Shown: in pieces, positions 25,139-33,286 of the stretch
Layout: the number at the start of each line of letters is the position of its first letter
How positions within the stretch are numbered: the stretch's first letter is position 1
From: Marinobacter adhaerens HP15
GTDB lineage: Bacteria; Pseudomonadota; Gammaproteobacteria; Pseudomonadales; Oleiphilaceae
DNA length: 64,000 bases
Assembly (NCBI RefSeq): GCF_000166295.1
Contig: NC_017506.1
Location: forward strand, 124,001-188,000
Direction of reading: 5' to 3'
The notes under the pieces: model-generated
Databases searched by the model: none
The model's input: only the letters and a program-made list of their open reading frames with translations
What the model was told of the DNA's origin: nothing
Position numbers and translations under genes: made by a program

Positions 25139-25558
25139 ATGAACGTCATGCGTGTTACCGAATTCCACTCTGCCGACGCGGCCATAGACCGAAGTTTATT
25201 TCAGTTGCTCGAGCATTTTTCTTCGTTTTGCCTGATTGAGTGCAAACGGCAGAACGCGATTCAGATTCCTTCAGAATGCCCAGTCCTTGTTTTGGACAAT
25301 CTGGACCTGGCAAGGGATCCGGAAACCATATTGGGCAGTGTGATTGCCCAATCCCGCCCGCAGGATGTTCTGATCGTTGTTGATCATCAACCAGACAATT
25401 GGCTTTTGGCTGCCGCCGGACTGAGACCAGTGGTTCACCTCGTTCTGGGCTCGACAGGCCACCTCCATCATAAACCCAACAGGCACCAGCCCGACGTTCC
25501 GGCAACTGCTTCGATTACGACGGCACTGGCTTGCCTGGAACATGCTCGAGCTGCATAG
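25139..25558 (+). CDS. Hypothetical soluble protein
   Basis: A 139-residue protein (MNVMRVTEFHSADAAIDRSL...) with alternating hydrophobic strands such as PVLVLDNLDLARD and QDVLIVVDHQPDNWLLAAAG, which suggest an alpha/beta fold, and a His-rich stretch STGHLHHKPNRHQ. An earlier GTG at 25124 overlaps the previous gene. No family recognised. Confidence 0.6.
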   Translation: MNVMRVTEFHSADAAIDRSLFQLLEHFSSFCLIECKRQNAIQIPSECPVLVLDNLDLARDPETILGSVIAQSRPQDVLIVVDHQPDNWLLAAAGLRPVVHLVLGSTGHLHHKPNRHQPDVPATASITTALACLEHARAA

Positions 25559-25567
25559 GACGACATC

Positions 25568-26164
25568 ATGAGTGAAACCAATCAAATCGAGGCTGAAGCG
25601 AATCGGAAATCGGATCCTTTGGACGCTAGCACTCCCGTTTCATATGACAACGAAGAAGTCGTCTGGGAGGGCAGTCCATCCCAGATAGTGAATCTTGGCA
25701 GCTTTATCTTTTGGGGCCTTGTTTTTGCGGCAGCCGGCGTTGGCCTGGTGTTGTGGAACGCAGGCCTTAAAGCGCAATACACACCACTGATCGATCAAGT
25801 CGTCAGGTATTCAATCTACGGGCTTCTCATCGTTGGCGTCCTGAACGTTCTCATGTCCTACCTAACTGTGAAGTGTGAGCGGACAGTTATCACCCGCAAC
25901 AAGATCAAAGAAGCGAAGGGCATTACCTCAATTTTCCGCCAAGAGTTGTTCTGCGAGATGTCAGAGGTCTCGGATATCAAGAGTCCGCCGGCAGGGCTCA
26001 TGGGGCTGTTCGGTCTGTCCACGCTGGTCCTTGAAACAAAAGATGCGGATCAACCGATCATTCGAATTCGAGCGATTCGAAATCGTGATGAGCTGGTGCA
26101 GAAGATTCTGCCGATTTGGCGGAAGCTCAAAATGGACCGCAAAGGCTACTTTGGAGATAAGTGA
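25568..26164 (+). CDS. Membrane protein with bacterial PH (YdbS/bPH2-like) domain
   Basis: A 198-residue protein. EEVVWEGSPSQIVNLGSFIFWG, two membrane helices, then LTVKCERTVITRNKIKEAKGITSIFRQELFCEMSEVSDIK and a C-terminal IRIRAIRNRDELVQKI form the pattern of bacterial PH-domain membrane proteins (YdbS-like). Binding partner unknown. Its stop codon overlaps the next start (TGATG). Confidence 0.75.
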   Translation: MSETNQIEAEANRKSDPLDASTPVSYDNEEVVWEGSPSQIVNLGSFIFWGLVFAAAGVGLVLWNAGLKAQYTPLIDQVVRYSIYGLLIVGVLNVLMSYLTVKCERTVITRNKIKEAKGITSIFRQELFCEMSEVSDIKSPPAGLMGLFGLSTLVLETKDADQPIIRIRAIRNRDELVQKILPIWRKLKMDRKGYFGDK

Positions 26165-26655
26165 TGAAAAAACTGACCCTGTTGCTCCTTTCGGCAGGCT
26201 TGAGCACATTGGCGCTCGCCGATCCCCCTGAATACGACCGAAAGTCTCTGCGTTTGGCAACGGAAGCGAACGCCAGAGAATTGGTTGAAATCTACTACGA
26301 CAAGGCTGCGGTTGGCTTGTCTGATCGAGATTTGAATGTCTTCTACAGTCGAAAATACCGCCGCTCTTTAAACGAAGTAGTCGCTCAATTGTCTCAGACG
26401 ACCGGCCAAGGCACTGACATCGAGCAGCATCGTGTTCTCGAACTCGAGCGGATGAATGCAAAGTGCGAGAATCTCACGTTCCAGGACGCCAAAACCTATG
26501 GTTCTCAAACCCGGCAATCTGAACTGCATTACCTGGTGACCAACACCTGTGTGGACTACGTTCCGACAATTGCACGCACCATCGAGCTTCGCTACTCAAC
26601 AGACATCGACAGCTGGCAGATCGACGAGGTAAGGGACCGGGAGCTCGTGGAATGA
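26164..26655 (+). CDS. Secreted hypothetical protein
   Basis: A 163-residue protein with a signal peptide (MKKLTLLLLSAGLSTLALA). The mature part has two Cys residues (KCENL and TNTCVDYV) likely to form a disulphide. ATG overlaps the previous stop and the end overlaps the next start by four bases, so it is part of a tight operon. No family recognised. Confidence 0.65.
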   Translation: MKKLTLLLLSAGLSTLALADPPEYDRKSLRLATEANARELVEIYYDKAAVGLSDRDLNVFYSRKYRRSLNEVVAQLSQTTGQGTDIEQHRVLELERMNAKCENLTFQDAKTYGSQTRQSELHYLVTNTCVDYVPTIARTIELRYSTDIDSWQIDEVRDRELVE

Positions 26656-27485
26656 AGAGACTAGTCGGCTCTCTTTGTTTGGTAGGTGCCATGATGGCTG
26701 GACCGGTCTTGGCCTCCTCTGAAGCTCTTCCTGGTAAGCCGTTCCCAGAGGTTACCTTTGATCTCGTCTCGGAAATTTTCGGTCACAACCTGGACACCAG
26801 CGAAGATCGCCTGCAAACGCTGCTTTTAGCAATCGGCATGGACCACACCACGCCAACGTCGCCACATTTCGAAGAAGAGGTTGGTATCCCTTTCATTGTT
26901 CATTACGGACCGAACCATTGGGTAAACCGACTGGCCAGCGGGGACATGAGTGTTGATGTCCTGGTCAACAATGCTCTGCTTCTGCTGTTTGCAGAAGCGG
27001 ATATACCGAATCGGGACAAGGCTGCCTATGACCTAATGAAAAAGGCCTCAGAACAAGGATACTGGCCGGCGGACTATTTTGTGGCCGAAACCAATCTTCT
27101 GAAGCAATTGGTCAACGGGCCGGACGTTGCCATTCCTATGGCGCCAAGCATTGAGAACAGTGGTCTCAGAGAGGTAGCGCAAGAGACGATGGACGCCTTC
27201 AGCCGATGTGCCGAAGTTGGTTTTGCTCCCTGTCGCTACCGGGTGGGCTTCTGGCTTTCCAATTCCAGGCAGACTCTTCAGGACGGTTTGAAAGTTCTTC
27301 AATCCGCCATTGACGTGAATCTGAAAGACACGCGTTACGAGGACAAGCTTGATGGCGCTCTCGTTGCTGCAGCCCATGAGTTGGCAACGCGGGGTGAAGC
27401 AATTGGTTTGGATTCAGACACCGTAAACCAGTACAGACAATTGATTGATCAATACAGCAGGAGTGCGAGCCGTCTTCTGAACTGA
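26652..27485 (+). CDS. Secreted protein with helical-repeat character
   Basis: A 277-residue protein with a signal peptide (MKRLVGSLCLVGAMMAGPVLA). The mature part contains segments like AAYDLMKKASEQGYWPADYFVAE and DAFSRCAEVGFAPCRYRVGFWL that resemble Sel1/TPR-type helical repeats, and two Cys. Function unknown; periplasmic scaffolding is a guess. Coupled to the preceding gene by a four-base overlap. Confidence 0.65.
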   Translation: MKRLVGSLCLVGAMMAGPVLASSEALPGKPFPEVTFDLVSEIFGHNLDTSEDRLQTLLLAIGMDHTTPTSPHFEEEVGIPFIVHYGPNHWVNRLASGDMSVDVLVNNALLLLFAEADIPNRDKAAYDLMKKASEQGYWPADYFVAETNLLKQLVNGPDVAIPMAPSIENSGLREVAQETMDAFSRCAEVGFAPCRYRVGFWLSNSRQTLQDGLKVLQSAIDVNLKDTRYEDKLDGALVAAAHELATRGEAIGLDSDTVNQYRQLIDQYSRSASRLLN

Positions 27486-27512
27486 ATGCGGCAATACCAA
27501 GGCAGGTATGAG

Positions 27513-27749
27513 ATGAAAGATTCAGAATTTTACTGCGGCCATTTCACGGCTGATCGGTCAAATCAGCATGGATTTGATTCTATTGATGAAGCAGAGGCAA
27601 AAGCCCGTGCACTGGCCTCTGAATCCGAAGATCCCGCGATTGCTGTCTGGGACCGCTGGGGGAAGCCCTGCATTGTGATCTGGGGATCTCAGGAAATAAG
27701 GCGAGTGTCAGTGAAGCCAAATTCTCATGAGAGCGACCTGTCGAAATAG
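27513..27749 (+). CDS. Small hypothetical protein
   Basis: A 78-residue soluble protein (MKDSEFYCGHFTADRSNQHG...). An ATG at 27486 would add nine residues and sits two bases after the previous gene; the ATG at 27513 was preferred for the upstream purine-rich AGGTATGAG. No domain recognised. Confidence 0.5.
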   Translation: MKDSEFYCGHFTADRSNQHGFDSIDEAEAKARALASESEDPAIAVWDRWGKPCIVIWGSQEIRRVSVKPNSHESDLSK

Positions 27750-27795
27750 CCAAAAGAGCTGCCCCGTATTCAGCAGACTGACCGATCATTCAGCT

Positions 27796-28827
27796 CTAAC
27801 GGTCTTTCGATTCCAGAAGTTCCTGGAGTGCCATGGGCATTCGCGCCCTCACAGTCTGTGAGATCGCTTTCTCGTGCCGTTGCCAAAGAACGCCCAGGTA
27901 AATGATGCCCAGCCCAATGGCGGTCAACATTACCGGAAACAAGACGCTGTCCTGAAAGACGTTTGAGGCAAGGTAGCCAAGGTAGCCACAGCTGCCAAGA
28001 GCGCCGAATATCACGAAGACACGACGCACCAGAAGAACACCCACCCCGATCATCAGAAGGTTGATGCAGAAGTAGAGAAACTTCGACAATTCGCTGTCTG
28101 ATTCTTGGGCGGACAGTCCCCCCCAAAAAGCAACGACGCCGAACAGATACAGCCAAAATGCGTAATCCGCTGTATGCCTGGAGCGGATATCCACCCAGAA
28201 CGCGATCCCTATGACCAACAAACCAGAATAGAGAGAGACGAGGGCGCGCAACTCCCAAGTCATCTCGCCACCCGTTAAGACCGAGGTCAGGTCCATCGTC
28301 AGATACCAGAGCGTAAGGGCGATCGGCATGATCAAAAACGGGTATTTGTACTTCCAGGCAACCAGGACACCTACGGCCAACGTGCCCAGCTCCATAAACA
28401 ACCAGTGCCACTGGATGTAACGATGGTAATCCCGGTAGACCGAGTCGTCCGGCCATACTCCGAGCCATTGTTGAAGGCCATAAATTGCCAGTGGCGTCAG
28501 ACAAACGACAAAAGTCGCGCAAAGACCGGCGGGAATAGGGAGTTCTCTTTGCTGAAAATGATGTGTGAGCTTCAGTCCCACGCCGGCATACGCGAGGGCT
28601 ATGAAAAAAATACCGGCGCCACCGAAAGACTCCCATGCCAGGTTCATAAACAGTGTCATCGCGCCTATCGCGATTAAACCGCCAAGGTAGTAAAGAACGT
28701 GTGTGAATATAAAGCGGGGGCGACTTTCCGCCTTATCCGCGAGGAACTGGAACAAGGCTTCGGATTGCTGGCTTGAGATGATGCCCTGGTCGACGGCTTC
28801 ATCCAGATTCTTTCGGTTTATGTCCAC
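27796..28827 (-). CDS. DUF2157-like polytopic membrane protein
   Basis: A protein of about 343 residues with ten or so membrane segments. The N-terminal cytoplasmic part (NRKNLDEAVDQGIISSQQSEALFQFL) is typical of DUF2157 proteins, whose function is unknown. GTG at 28827 has AGGAG nine bases upstream and gives a family-like N-terminus; a GTG at 28884 would add 19 residues. It is the last of three minus-strand genes beginning with the DsbA-like gene. Confidence 0.75.
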   Translation of the reverse strand: MDINRKNLDEAVDQGIISSQQSEALFQFLADKAESRPRFIFTHVLYYLGGLIAIGAMTLFMNLAWESFGGAGIFFIALAYAGVGLKLTHHFQQRELPIPAGLCATFVVCLTPLAIYGLQQWLGVWPDDSVYRDYHRYIQWHWLFMELGTLAVGVLVAWKYKYPFLIMPIALTLWYLTMDLTSVLTGGEMTWELRALVSLYSGLLVIGIAFWVDIRSRHTADYAFWLYLFGVVAFWGGLSAQESDSELSKFLYFCINLLMIGVGVLLVRRVFVIFGALGSCGYLGYLASNVFQDSVLFPVMLTAIGLGIIYLGVLWQRHEKAISQTVRARMPMALQELLESKDR

Positions 28828-28891
28828 CGAAGACGCTCCTGTCTTCTGCAATTGATAAGGGTAGGTACCGTGTTCGATGGCCACCGGCCGA

Positions 28892-29134
28892 TCACACTTC
28901 GGTCGAACCTACCCATTCATCGCCGAGAAAAGCATCCAGTTCTGATGTCGTCAGATGAGCTGTGCACGTCTCCAGAAGAAGTGGTGTCCATCCGTCTGCC
29001 GGTGCCGACATGTTGAACACGATGTTCTTGTGCGCGTCCGTGACGGTCAGTGGCAAATGAGCAATAGGGCTCAGGATGTCAGGCTCTCGGGGATTCGCTC
29101 GATCAACAATAAAGCAGATTGCCACGTCAGGCAC
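28892..29134 (-). CDS. Small hypothetical protein overlapping dsbA-like gene
   Basis: An 80-residue protein (VPDVAICFIVDRANPREPDI...) starting with GTG within the last codons of the DsbA-like gene; an ATG at 29161 is the alternative. No signal peptide or domain is recognised. Its overlap on both sides suggests translational coupling. Confidence 0.5.
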   Translation of the reverse strand: MPDVAICFIVDRANPREPDILSPIAHLPLTVTDAHKNIVFNMSAPADGWTPLLLETCTAHLTTSELDAFLGDEWVGSTEV

Positions 29135-29918
29135 CCAGAATCTGCTGTAAAGCTTGAGCAAGCTGTTCTGGGGTCTTGTAGCCTTTGATCAGGTAATCCC
29201 GACCAGTTTTGTGATCGAGAATTCTCAGAGCGGGTGTCCCGGTAATACCCATTCGCGATCCCTCCCGATAATCTTGGGTGATTCGGTCTTGGTGAGCATC
29301 AGATTGAAGACAGAGCTCCATCGCTTTCCCACTCAAACCCATTGATCTGGCAAACGTTGGCAAATCACCGACCCCCTGACCATTACTTCGCGTTTTCTCG
29401 AAAAACTGATCGAGAGCCGCCCAGGCAACACGATTGCCATAGGACTCACGCACGCATTCAACGGCCTTGGCCTGCATAGCCGCCGCCGGGTTATGCCCGC
29501 TTAGTGGGAAATGCTTGAACTCCCAATTGACGACGCCTTGGGAGTTATCAACGACGGATTTCAAACCGCCATGCATTTTTCGGCAAAACGGGCATTCAAT
29601 ATCGCTGAATTCCTGCATGGTCAGGCGAGCGTTAATGCTGCCGTAGACGAGTCGATCTTCCGGAACTCTGGGAGAGGCCAGTTCGTAATCCGCTATCAGC
29701 GTCTGAAATTTGTCCTGTGCCCGCCTTTGTTCAGCGACATCCAACCGTTGATCCACGATGGACACAATTTCATTGGACGTGAGGGCCTGTGTGGCCTGAG
29801 ATCGCTCTTGTTTGAGCGTTTGGATCTCTGAGAACTGATAGGCGTGGCTCACCGAGAGGACGCCAAGCGCTGCGAAAACAGCGACCTGCGTGAATTTGGG
29901 CATAACGGGAAGGTCCAT
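29127..29918 (-). CDS. DsbA-family thioredoxin-fold protein
   Basis: A 263-residue, membrane-anchored or exported protein. After an N-terminal hydrophobic segment (VAVFAALGVLSVSHAYQF) and a coiled-coil-like region (about 30-75), a DsbA/DSBA-like thioredoxin domain starts: SDIECPFCRKMHGGLK carries the redox pair C109-x-x-C112, and GITGTPAL holds the cis-Pro loop. It probably forms or shuffles disulphides in the envelope; SXT/R391-type elements also carry Dsb-type genes. Substrates may include the Cys-containing secreted proteins encoded nearby. Confidence 0.85.
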   Translation of the reverse strand: MDLPVMPKFTQVAVFAALGVLSVSHAYQFSEIQTLKQERSQATQALTSNEIVSIVDQRLDVAEQRRAQDKFQTLIADYELASPRVPEDRLVYGSINARLTMQEFSDIECPFCRKMHGGLKSVVDNSQGVVNWEFKHFPLSGHNPAAAMQAKAVECVRESYGNRVAWAALDQFFEKTRSNGQGVGDLPTFARSMGLSGKAMELCLQSDAHQDRITQDYREGSRMGITGTPALRILDHKTGRDYLIKGYKTPEQLAQALQQILGA

Positions 29919-30056
29919 AGTAGGTTTTCATCATCCTATCGGCTCAGGACCACTTAAGAAGGTTCAAAAGGTCAGGGGGTCATGACCTTTTGTTTCCCGA
30001 ACAAAACCTTGCTGGGCAGTAAAATTTACCGATATTTCCAAGAATAGGAATGACAG

Positions 30057-30362
30057 GTGAGCGAGGTCATTATCTTCGGGATTTTCATACAGTTTCCCTG
30101 GCTCGCCGCCTTAATAGGGACTGGATTCTTGATCGCATGGCGGCATTGGCGCGTTCATCGATCGCTGCTGCTTCCCGCTTCCGCGTGGCTTGGCTGTAGC
30201 GTTTATGAAGCGATGGTGCACGCGGGAATAATTTGTCCAGCCAGCTGTGACATCCGGATAGATGCCCTGGTTATATATCCTGCTTTGGCGGTTGTTTCGC
30301 TGATTCCCTTCATCAAGTTAGCGCTCTCTGACCTTGTCGGCGCCCAAAAAGGTAGGTTCTAA
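30057..30362 (+). CDS. Small membrane protein, unknown
   Basis: A 101-residue protein starting with GTG (MSEVIIFGIFIQFPWLAALIG...), three membrane segments and a Cys pair (ICPASCD) probably outside the membrane. AGGTGAGCG overlaps the start, a modest signal. First gene of a second plus-strand run of unknowns. Confidence 0.55.
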   Translation: MSEVIIFGIFIQFPWLAALIGTGFLIAWRHWRVHRSLLLPASAWLGCSVYEAMVHAGIICPASCDIRIDALVIYPALAVVSLIPFIKLALSDLVGAQKGRF

Positions 30363-30364
30363 AC

Positions 30365-30670
30365 ATGACGACACGGGCAAGTGGAATCGTCATTGCTCAG
30401 ACTGCAGTTGAAATCGGCGGCGATATGGCAACCAGCTACCTGCCTGTAGGCTATTCGGGACGCTGTGCAATTGTCGCCGATTCTGACTCAAAGGTTATCG
30501 CCGTTCTGTCATCCGGGATTGAGGCCTTTAGAGTGGCGGCATACGCAATCACTCCTGATGGAGGCTACGGCTCGGTGAACATCCAACCAACGGAGCTAGG
30601 TGAAACCCATGAGTCTCTCCTAGACTGGATCGAGGTCGGCCCAAAAATTAGGTGTGCTGTTGAAGATTGA
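30365..30670 (+). CDS. Small hypothetical protein
   Basis: A 101-residue soluble protein (MTTRASGIVIAQTAVEIGGD...), two bases after the previous stop codon. It overlaps the next gene by 17 bases. No domain recognised. Confidence 0.55.
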   Translation: MTTRASGIVIAQTAVEIGGDMATSYLPVGYSGRCAIVADSDSKVIAVLSSGIEAFRVAAYAITPDGGYGSVNIQPTELGETHESLLDWIEVGPKIRCAVED

Positions 30671-30956
30671 ACTGCTGTTTCTGGCTTTTGCTGCCTACAT
30701 CATTCTCCAACTTGTCAGTTTGAGAGTTCTTCGCGGCCATTGGAGGTCCGCTGCCGTCGTTTCAGCGGTCATTGGTGCTCTTATCAGCGCCTATACAATC
30801 GTCGCATTCATTCTGGCCAGCAACCTTTGGCCGCTGATGCTGCTATTGTCGGCTCCCTGGATGTTGCTCTATGTCGTTGCTTTGTTGGTCCTGAACGCTC
30901 TGGCTGGGGCAACGTCTGCCAGTAACGGAAATCGTAGTTCCCAACCAAAACCATGA
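30654..30956 (+). CDS. Small membrane protein, unknown
   Basis: A 100-residue protein with three hydrophobic segments (LLFLAFAAYIILQLVSL, VVSAVIGALISAYTIVAFIL, LMLLLSAPWMLLYVVALLVL) and a polar tail. The start is GTG at 30654. Its end overlaps the next ATG by four bases. Confidence 0.55.
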   Translation: MLLKIELLFLAFAAYIILQLVSLRVLRGHWRSAAVVSAVIGALISAYTIVAFILASNLWPLMLLLSAPWMLLYVVALLVLNALAGATSASNGNRSSQPKP

Positions 30957-31630
30957 AAGAAACTGTCCTGAAATTGCTGGGGTGGGCTGAGTTCCGCGCT
31001 CGCATGAAGCATCGCTTCAATCCCGGGCCCGTCGATACAAGCCAGTTTGCGGACCATGTTGCCAGTAAGATTCCATGGTCGCCCATGGACACACGAAGCG
31101 TACTTCTTCGTCGAAGACTGGCACCAGTTGGGCCATTGGCTCTGACATTCGCATTGCCGCCCTCTCTGAAGATCCTGCTGACTCTGCTACCTGTTCTGAT
31201 CACGCTGCCGATGATTCTGGTTGTCGATACCTGGAGCACCATCGCTTTTATTACACCGTTCATCCTGGTTCCCAGTTACCTCACAATTGGCTACATCCTC
31301 TATCGCTCGGCGAGTCGTCCTGTGTTTGATCGGAAATCAGGAACCTTCTGGAAAGGTCCAAGCCAATCCCGGCACAAAGTTGCAGTAGCGCTGGCCGACA
31401 TTCATGCACTTCAGCTGATTTCTTACTTTTACTCAGATGGCGAACTGAAATCAGCCGGTGTTGTTTATCAGCTGAACGTGGTCGTCAGCGACAAATCTCG
31501 ACGCGAAGTTTTCACACAACGCCAACCTTTGACCTCGGCTGGAAGGACTGCGCTCATGGATGATTGCGAACGCCTGGCTCGATGGCTCGGAGTTCACCTT
31601 TGGAATGCTATTCATGAATTTGATCGATAG
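30953..31630 (+). CDS. Membrane protein, unknown
   Basis: A 225-residue protein. Two adjacent membrane helices (ILLTLLPVLITLPMILVV and STIAFITPFILVPSYLTIGYILY) are followed by a cytoplasmic domain (RPVFDRKSGTFWKGP...VALADIHALQLISY...YQLNVVVSD) that looks like a PH-type or lipid-contacting beta fold as in some DUF membrane proteins. No firm family. Coupled to the previous gene. Confidence 0.6.
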   Translation: MKETVLKLLGWAEFRARMKHRFNPGPVDTSQFADHVASKIPWSPMDTRSVLLRRRLAPVGPLALTFALPPSLKILLTLLPVLITLPMILVVDTWSTIAFITPFILVPSYLTIGYILYRSASRPVFDRKSGTFWKGPSQSRHKVAVALADIHALQLISYFYSDGELKSAGVVYQLNVVVSDKSRREVFTQRQPLTSAGRTALMDDCERLARWLGVHLWNAIHEFDR

Positions 31631-31679
31631 GCTATGGACGATTAAGGTCTGAGAATCTGATTCAATAAGGGACTCTTTA

Positions 31680-31997
31680 ATGGAGCAACGTAAGGCTCGT
31701 GTGGTCATTCCCGACCATCTTTCGTTCTCAGATCTCGGGCTGAAACGCCCAGAGACAGGCAAAATTGAATTCGAATGGGACGTAGTCAAACAAATCTGTG
31801 AGAGCAGCGAGGGACTTCCTCTGAAGAATCTCGAAGAAGGCCCTGAGGACAATATCGTCGGGTTGATTCTCGGCTGGTATATGGTGATTCGAGAGAATGG
31901 TGGAGAGACAGATCCTGTAGCCGAAGAACTCCTGGCTGAAGTGATGGAGAAAAGGGGCGAGTCCGTTTCCACGGACGATGAATCAGGACGTACTTGA
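31680..31997 (+). CDS. Small acidic hypothetical protein
   Basis: A 105-residue protein (MEQRKARVVIPDHLSFSDLG...), rich in Glu, no signal peptide. No domain recognised. The ATG follows AAGGGACTCTTTA. Confidence 0.6.
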   Translation: MEQRKARVVIPDHLSFSDLGLKRPETGKIEFEWDVVKQICESSEGLPLKNLEEGPEDNIVGLILGWYMVIRENGGETDPVAEELLAEVMEKRGESVSTDDESGRT

Positions 31998-32050
31998 GCT
32001 GCACCGAACCTCAGTTTTGACTATTCCAGGTACATTAGGAACTAGAAGCC

Positions 32051-32779
32051 TTGATCAATGCAGTAATTAAGATCGTCGTATTTGTCCTTCTTGCCGCCTT
32101 AAATCCAGCTTTCGCATCTGTTGTTAAAATGTCGAGCAGCGGGATTTGTCACCCACCGCAGAGCAGCTGGTACGACCGCACCAAAAACTTTCAGCCGTTT
32201 GGTTCGGTCGAAGCCTGCCTTGCAGCTGGGGGACGCCTGCCAAAAGGAATCGCTCGTCCTTCCGCCAGTGACCGGCGAACAATTAAGCCCTCTGATTCAG
32301 GGAGCTACTCCAGAACTGCCTTTGGCCACGGATGGGATGATTCTGATGGTGATTGTCAGGACAGTAGGGCAGAAGCGCTCGTTCAGATGTCATCAACACC
32401 GGTCAGATTCGCAACAGATCGACGCTGCCGGGTCGTGACCGGCAGGTGGATAAGCCCTTTCTCGGGAAATGTCATTCAAAATGCGTCTGAAGCGGACATC
32501 GATCATGTCGTTCCATTGAAATGGGCCTGGGATCGGGGGGCCAATCACTGGAGTGACGCAAATCGAGAACGGTTTGCCAATGACCCCGTAAATCTTCTGC
32601 CGGTCGAGGCATCGCTTAATCGTAGTAAAGGTGCAAAGGGGCCCACGGAATGGTTGCCGCCGTCTGGTCAGTGTTCTTACGTGGCGCGGTTCTCGAGAAT
32701 CACGAAGAAATACCAGCTAGAACCTCGACCATCCGAGACTGTGTGGATCCAAGACTTTCTGCAGCGTTGCCGTTCATGA
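32051..32779 (+). CDS. Secreted HNH endonuclease (DUF1524/GmrSD-like)
   Basis: A 242-residue protein with a signal peptide (VIKIVVFVLLAALNPAFA) and start codon TTG. The C-terminal half is an HNH-type nuclease domain: ADIDHVVPLKWAWDRGA (D151-H152), NDPVNLLPVEASLNRSKGAKGPTEW. A short DUF-like Cys-containing region precedes it (GICHPPQSSWYDRTK, GSVEACLAAGGRLPKG). Similar secreted nucleases digest extracellular DNA or act in the periplasm against incoming DNA; which applies here is not shown. Last gene of the unknown block before the 140-bp repeat. Confidence 0.82.
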   Translation: MINAVIKIVVFVLLAALNPAFASVVKMSSSGICHPPQSSWYDRTKNFQPFGSVEACLAAGGRLPKGIARPSASDRRTIKPSDSGSYSRTAFGHGWDDSDGDCQDSRAEALVQMSSTPVRFATDRRCRVVTGRWISPFSGNVIQNASEADIDHVVPLKWAWDRGANHWSDANRERFANDPVNLLPVEASLNRSKGAKGPTEWLPPSGQCSYVARFSRITKKYQLEPRPSETVWIQDFLQRCRS

Positions 32780-32810
32780 CAACTATCGATCAAAGTTCAG
32801 CTGTTAAACA

Positions 32811-32950
32811 ATAGCGAACATCGAGCCAGAGCTTTCCTCCAGAGCTGACGACTTAATCACAGCCAGTTTATCCAGTGTGATTGGCGGAGCAAATTGCAGG
32901 CGCTGCCGCCGTAAAGATAGTGCTCAATATATCGGGGTAAGTCCAATATC
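32811..32950. repeat. About 140-bp direct repeat, copy 1
   Basis: Matches 38943-39085 at high identity by eye (shared runs such as GAGCCAGAGCTTTCCTCCAG, GTGATTGGCGGAGCAAATTG and CCGCCGTAAAGATAGTGC). The two copies flank the 33.2-38.7 kb metal block. The origin is unknown to me. Confidence 0.75.
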
Positions 32951-33226
32951 GATCGATTGACGTTCGTGAAATCGGCGCAGAACCTGGGCTTCAGTCTCGA
33001 TGAGATTATCGACTTGCTTCGGCTGGAAGATGGTGCCTACTGCCAGGAAGCCAGTGTCCTGGCCGAGCACAAACTGGAGTCCGTGCGTGGAAAGATCAAA
33101 AAGCTGGAGAGGATTGAAGGTGTTCTGAGCGATATGGTCACCCGATGCCATATTCAAAAAGGGGATGTTCAATGTCCTCTAATTGCGTCATTGCACACTG
33201 GAATCAGTGAAGCCCCAGAGGTTTGA
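32948..33226 (+). pseudogene. merR-family remnant, C-terminal part only
   Basis: Reads [36 protein letters not shown]... to LIASLHTG, very close to residues 51-136 of the intact MerR at 56614-57048. All three mercury-binding Cys positions are kept, but the N-terminal DNA-binding helix-turn-helix is gone: the 140-bp repeat abuts directly at the break. As a dimerisation/metal-binding fragment it could still be translated from the ATG at 32957, without DNA binding. Confidence 0.85.
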
Positions 33227-33245
33227 GTGGGATCGTTGTTGAGAT

Positions 33246-33279
33246 TCTAGAAGCGGGGCACCGGGACCTCCGCTTTTAG
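33246..33279. terminator. Bidirectional terminator between merR remnant and ccdA
   Basis: Inverted arms TCTAGAAGCGG and CCGCTTTTAGA with small mismatches, followed by AAAA on the plus strand and thus T-rich on the minus strand exit. Serves the convergent genes. Confidence 0.55.
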
Positions 33280-33286
33280 AAAAACA

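Noticed and set aside
27770..28636. 288-codon minus-strand frame in another phase
   Set aside because: Overlaps the DUF2157-like membrane protein, which has clear membrane segments; the alternative has none.
32805..32825. GTTAAAC near the 140-bp repeat as an integron attC core site
   Set aside because: No matching inverse core at the expected distance and no integron integrase; a 7-base match is chance level.
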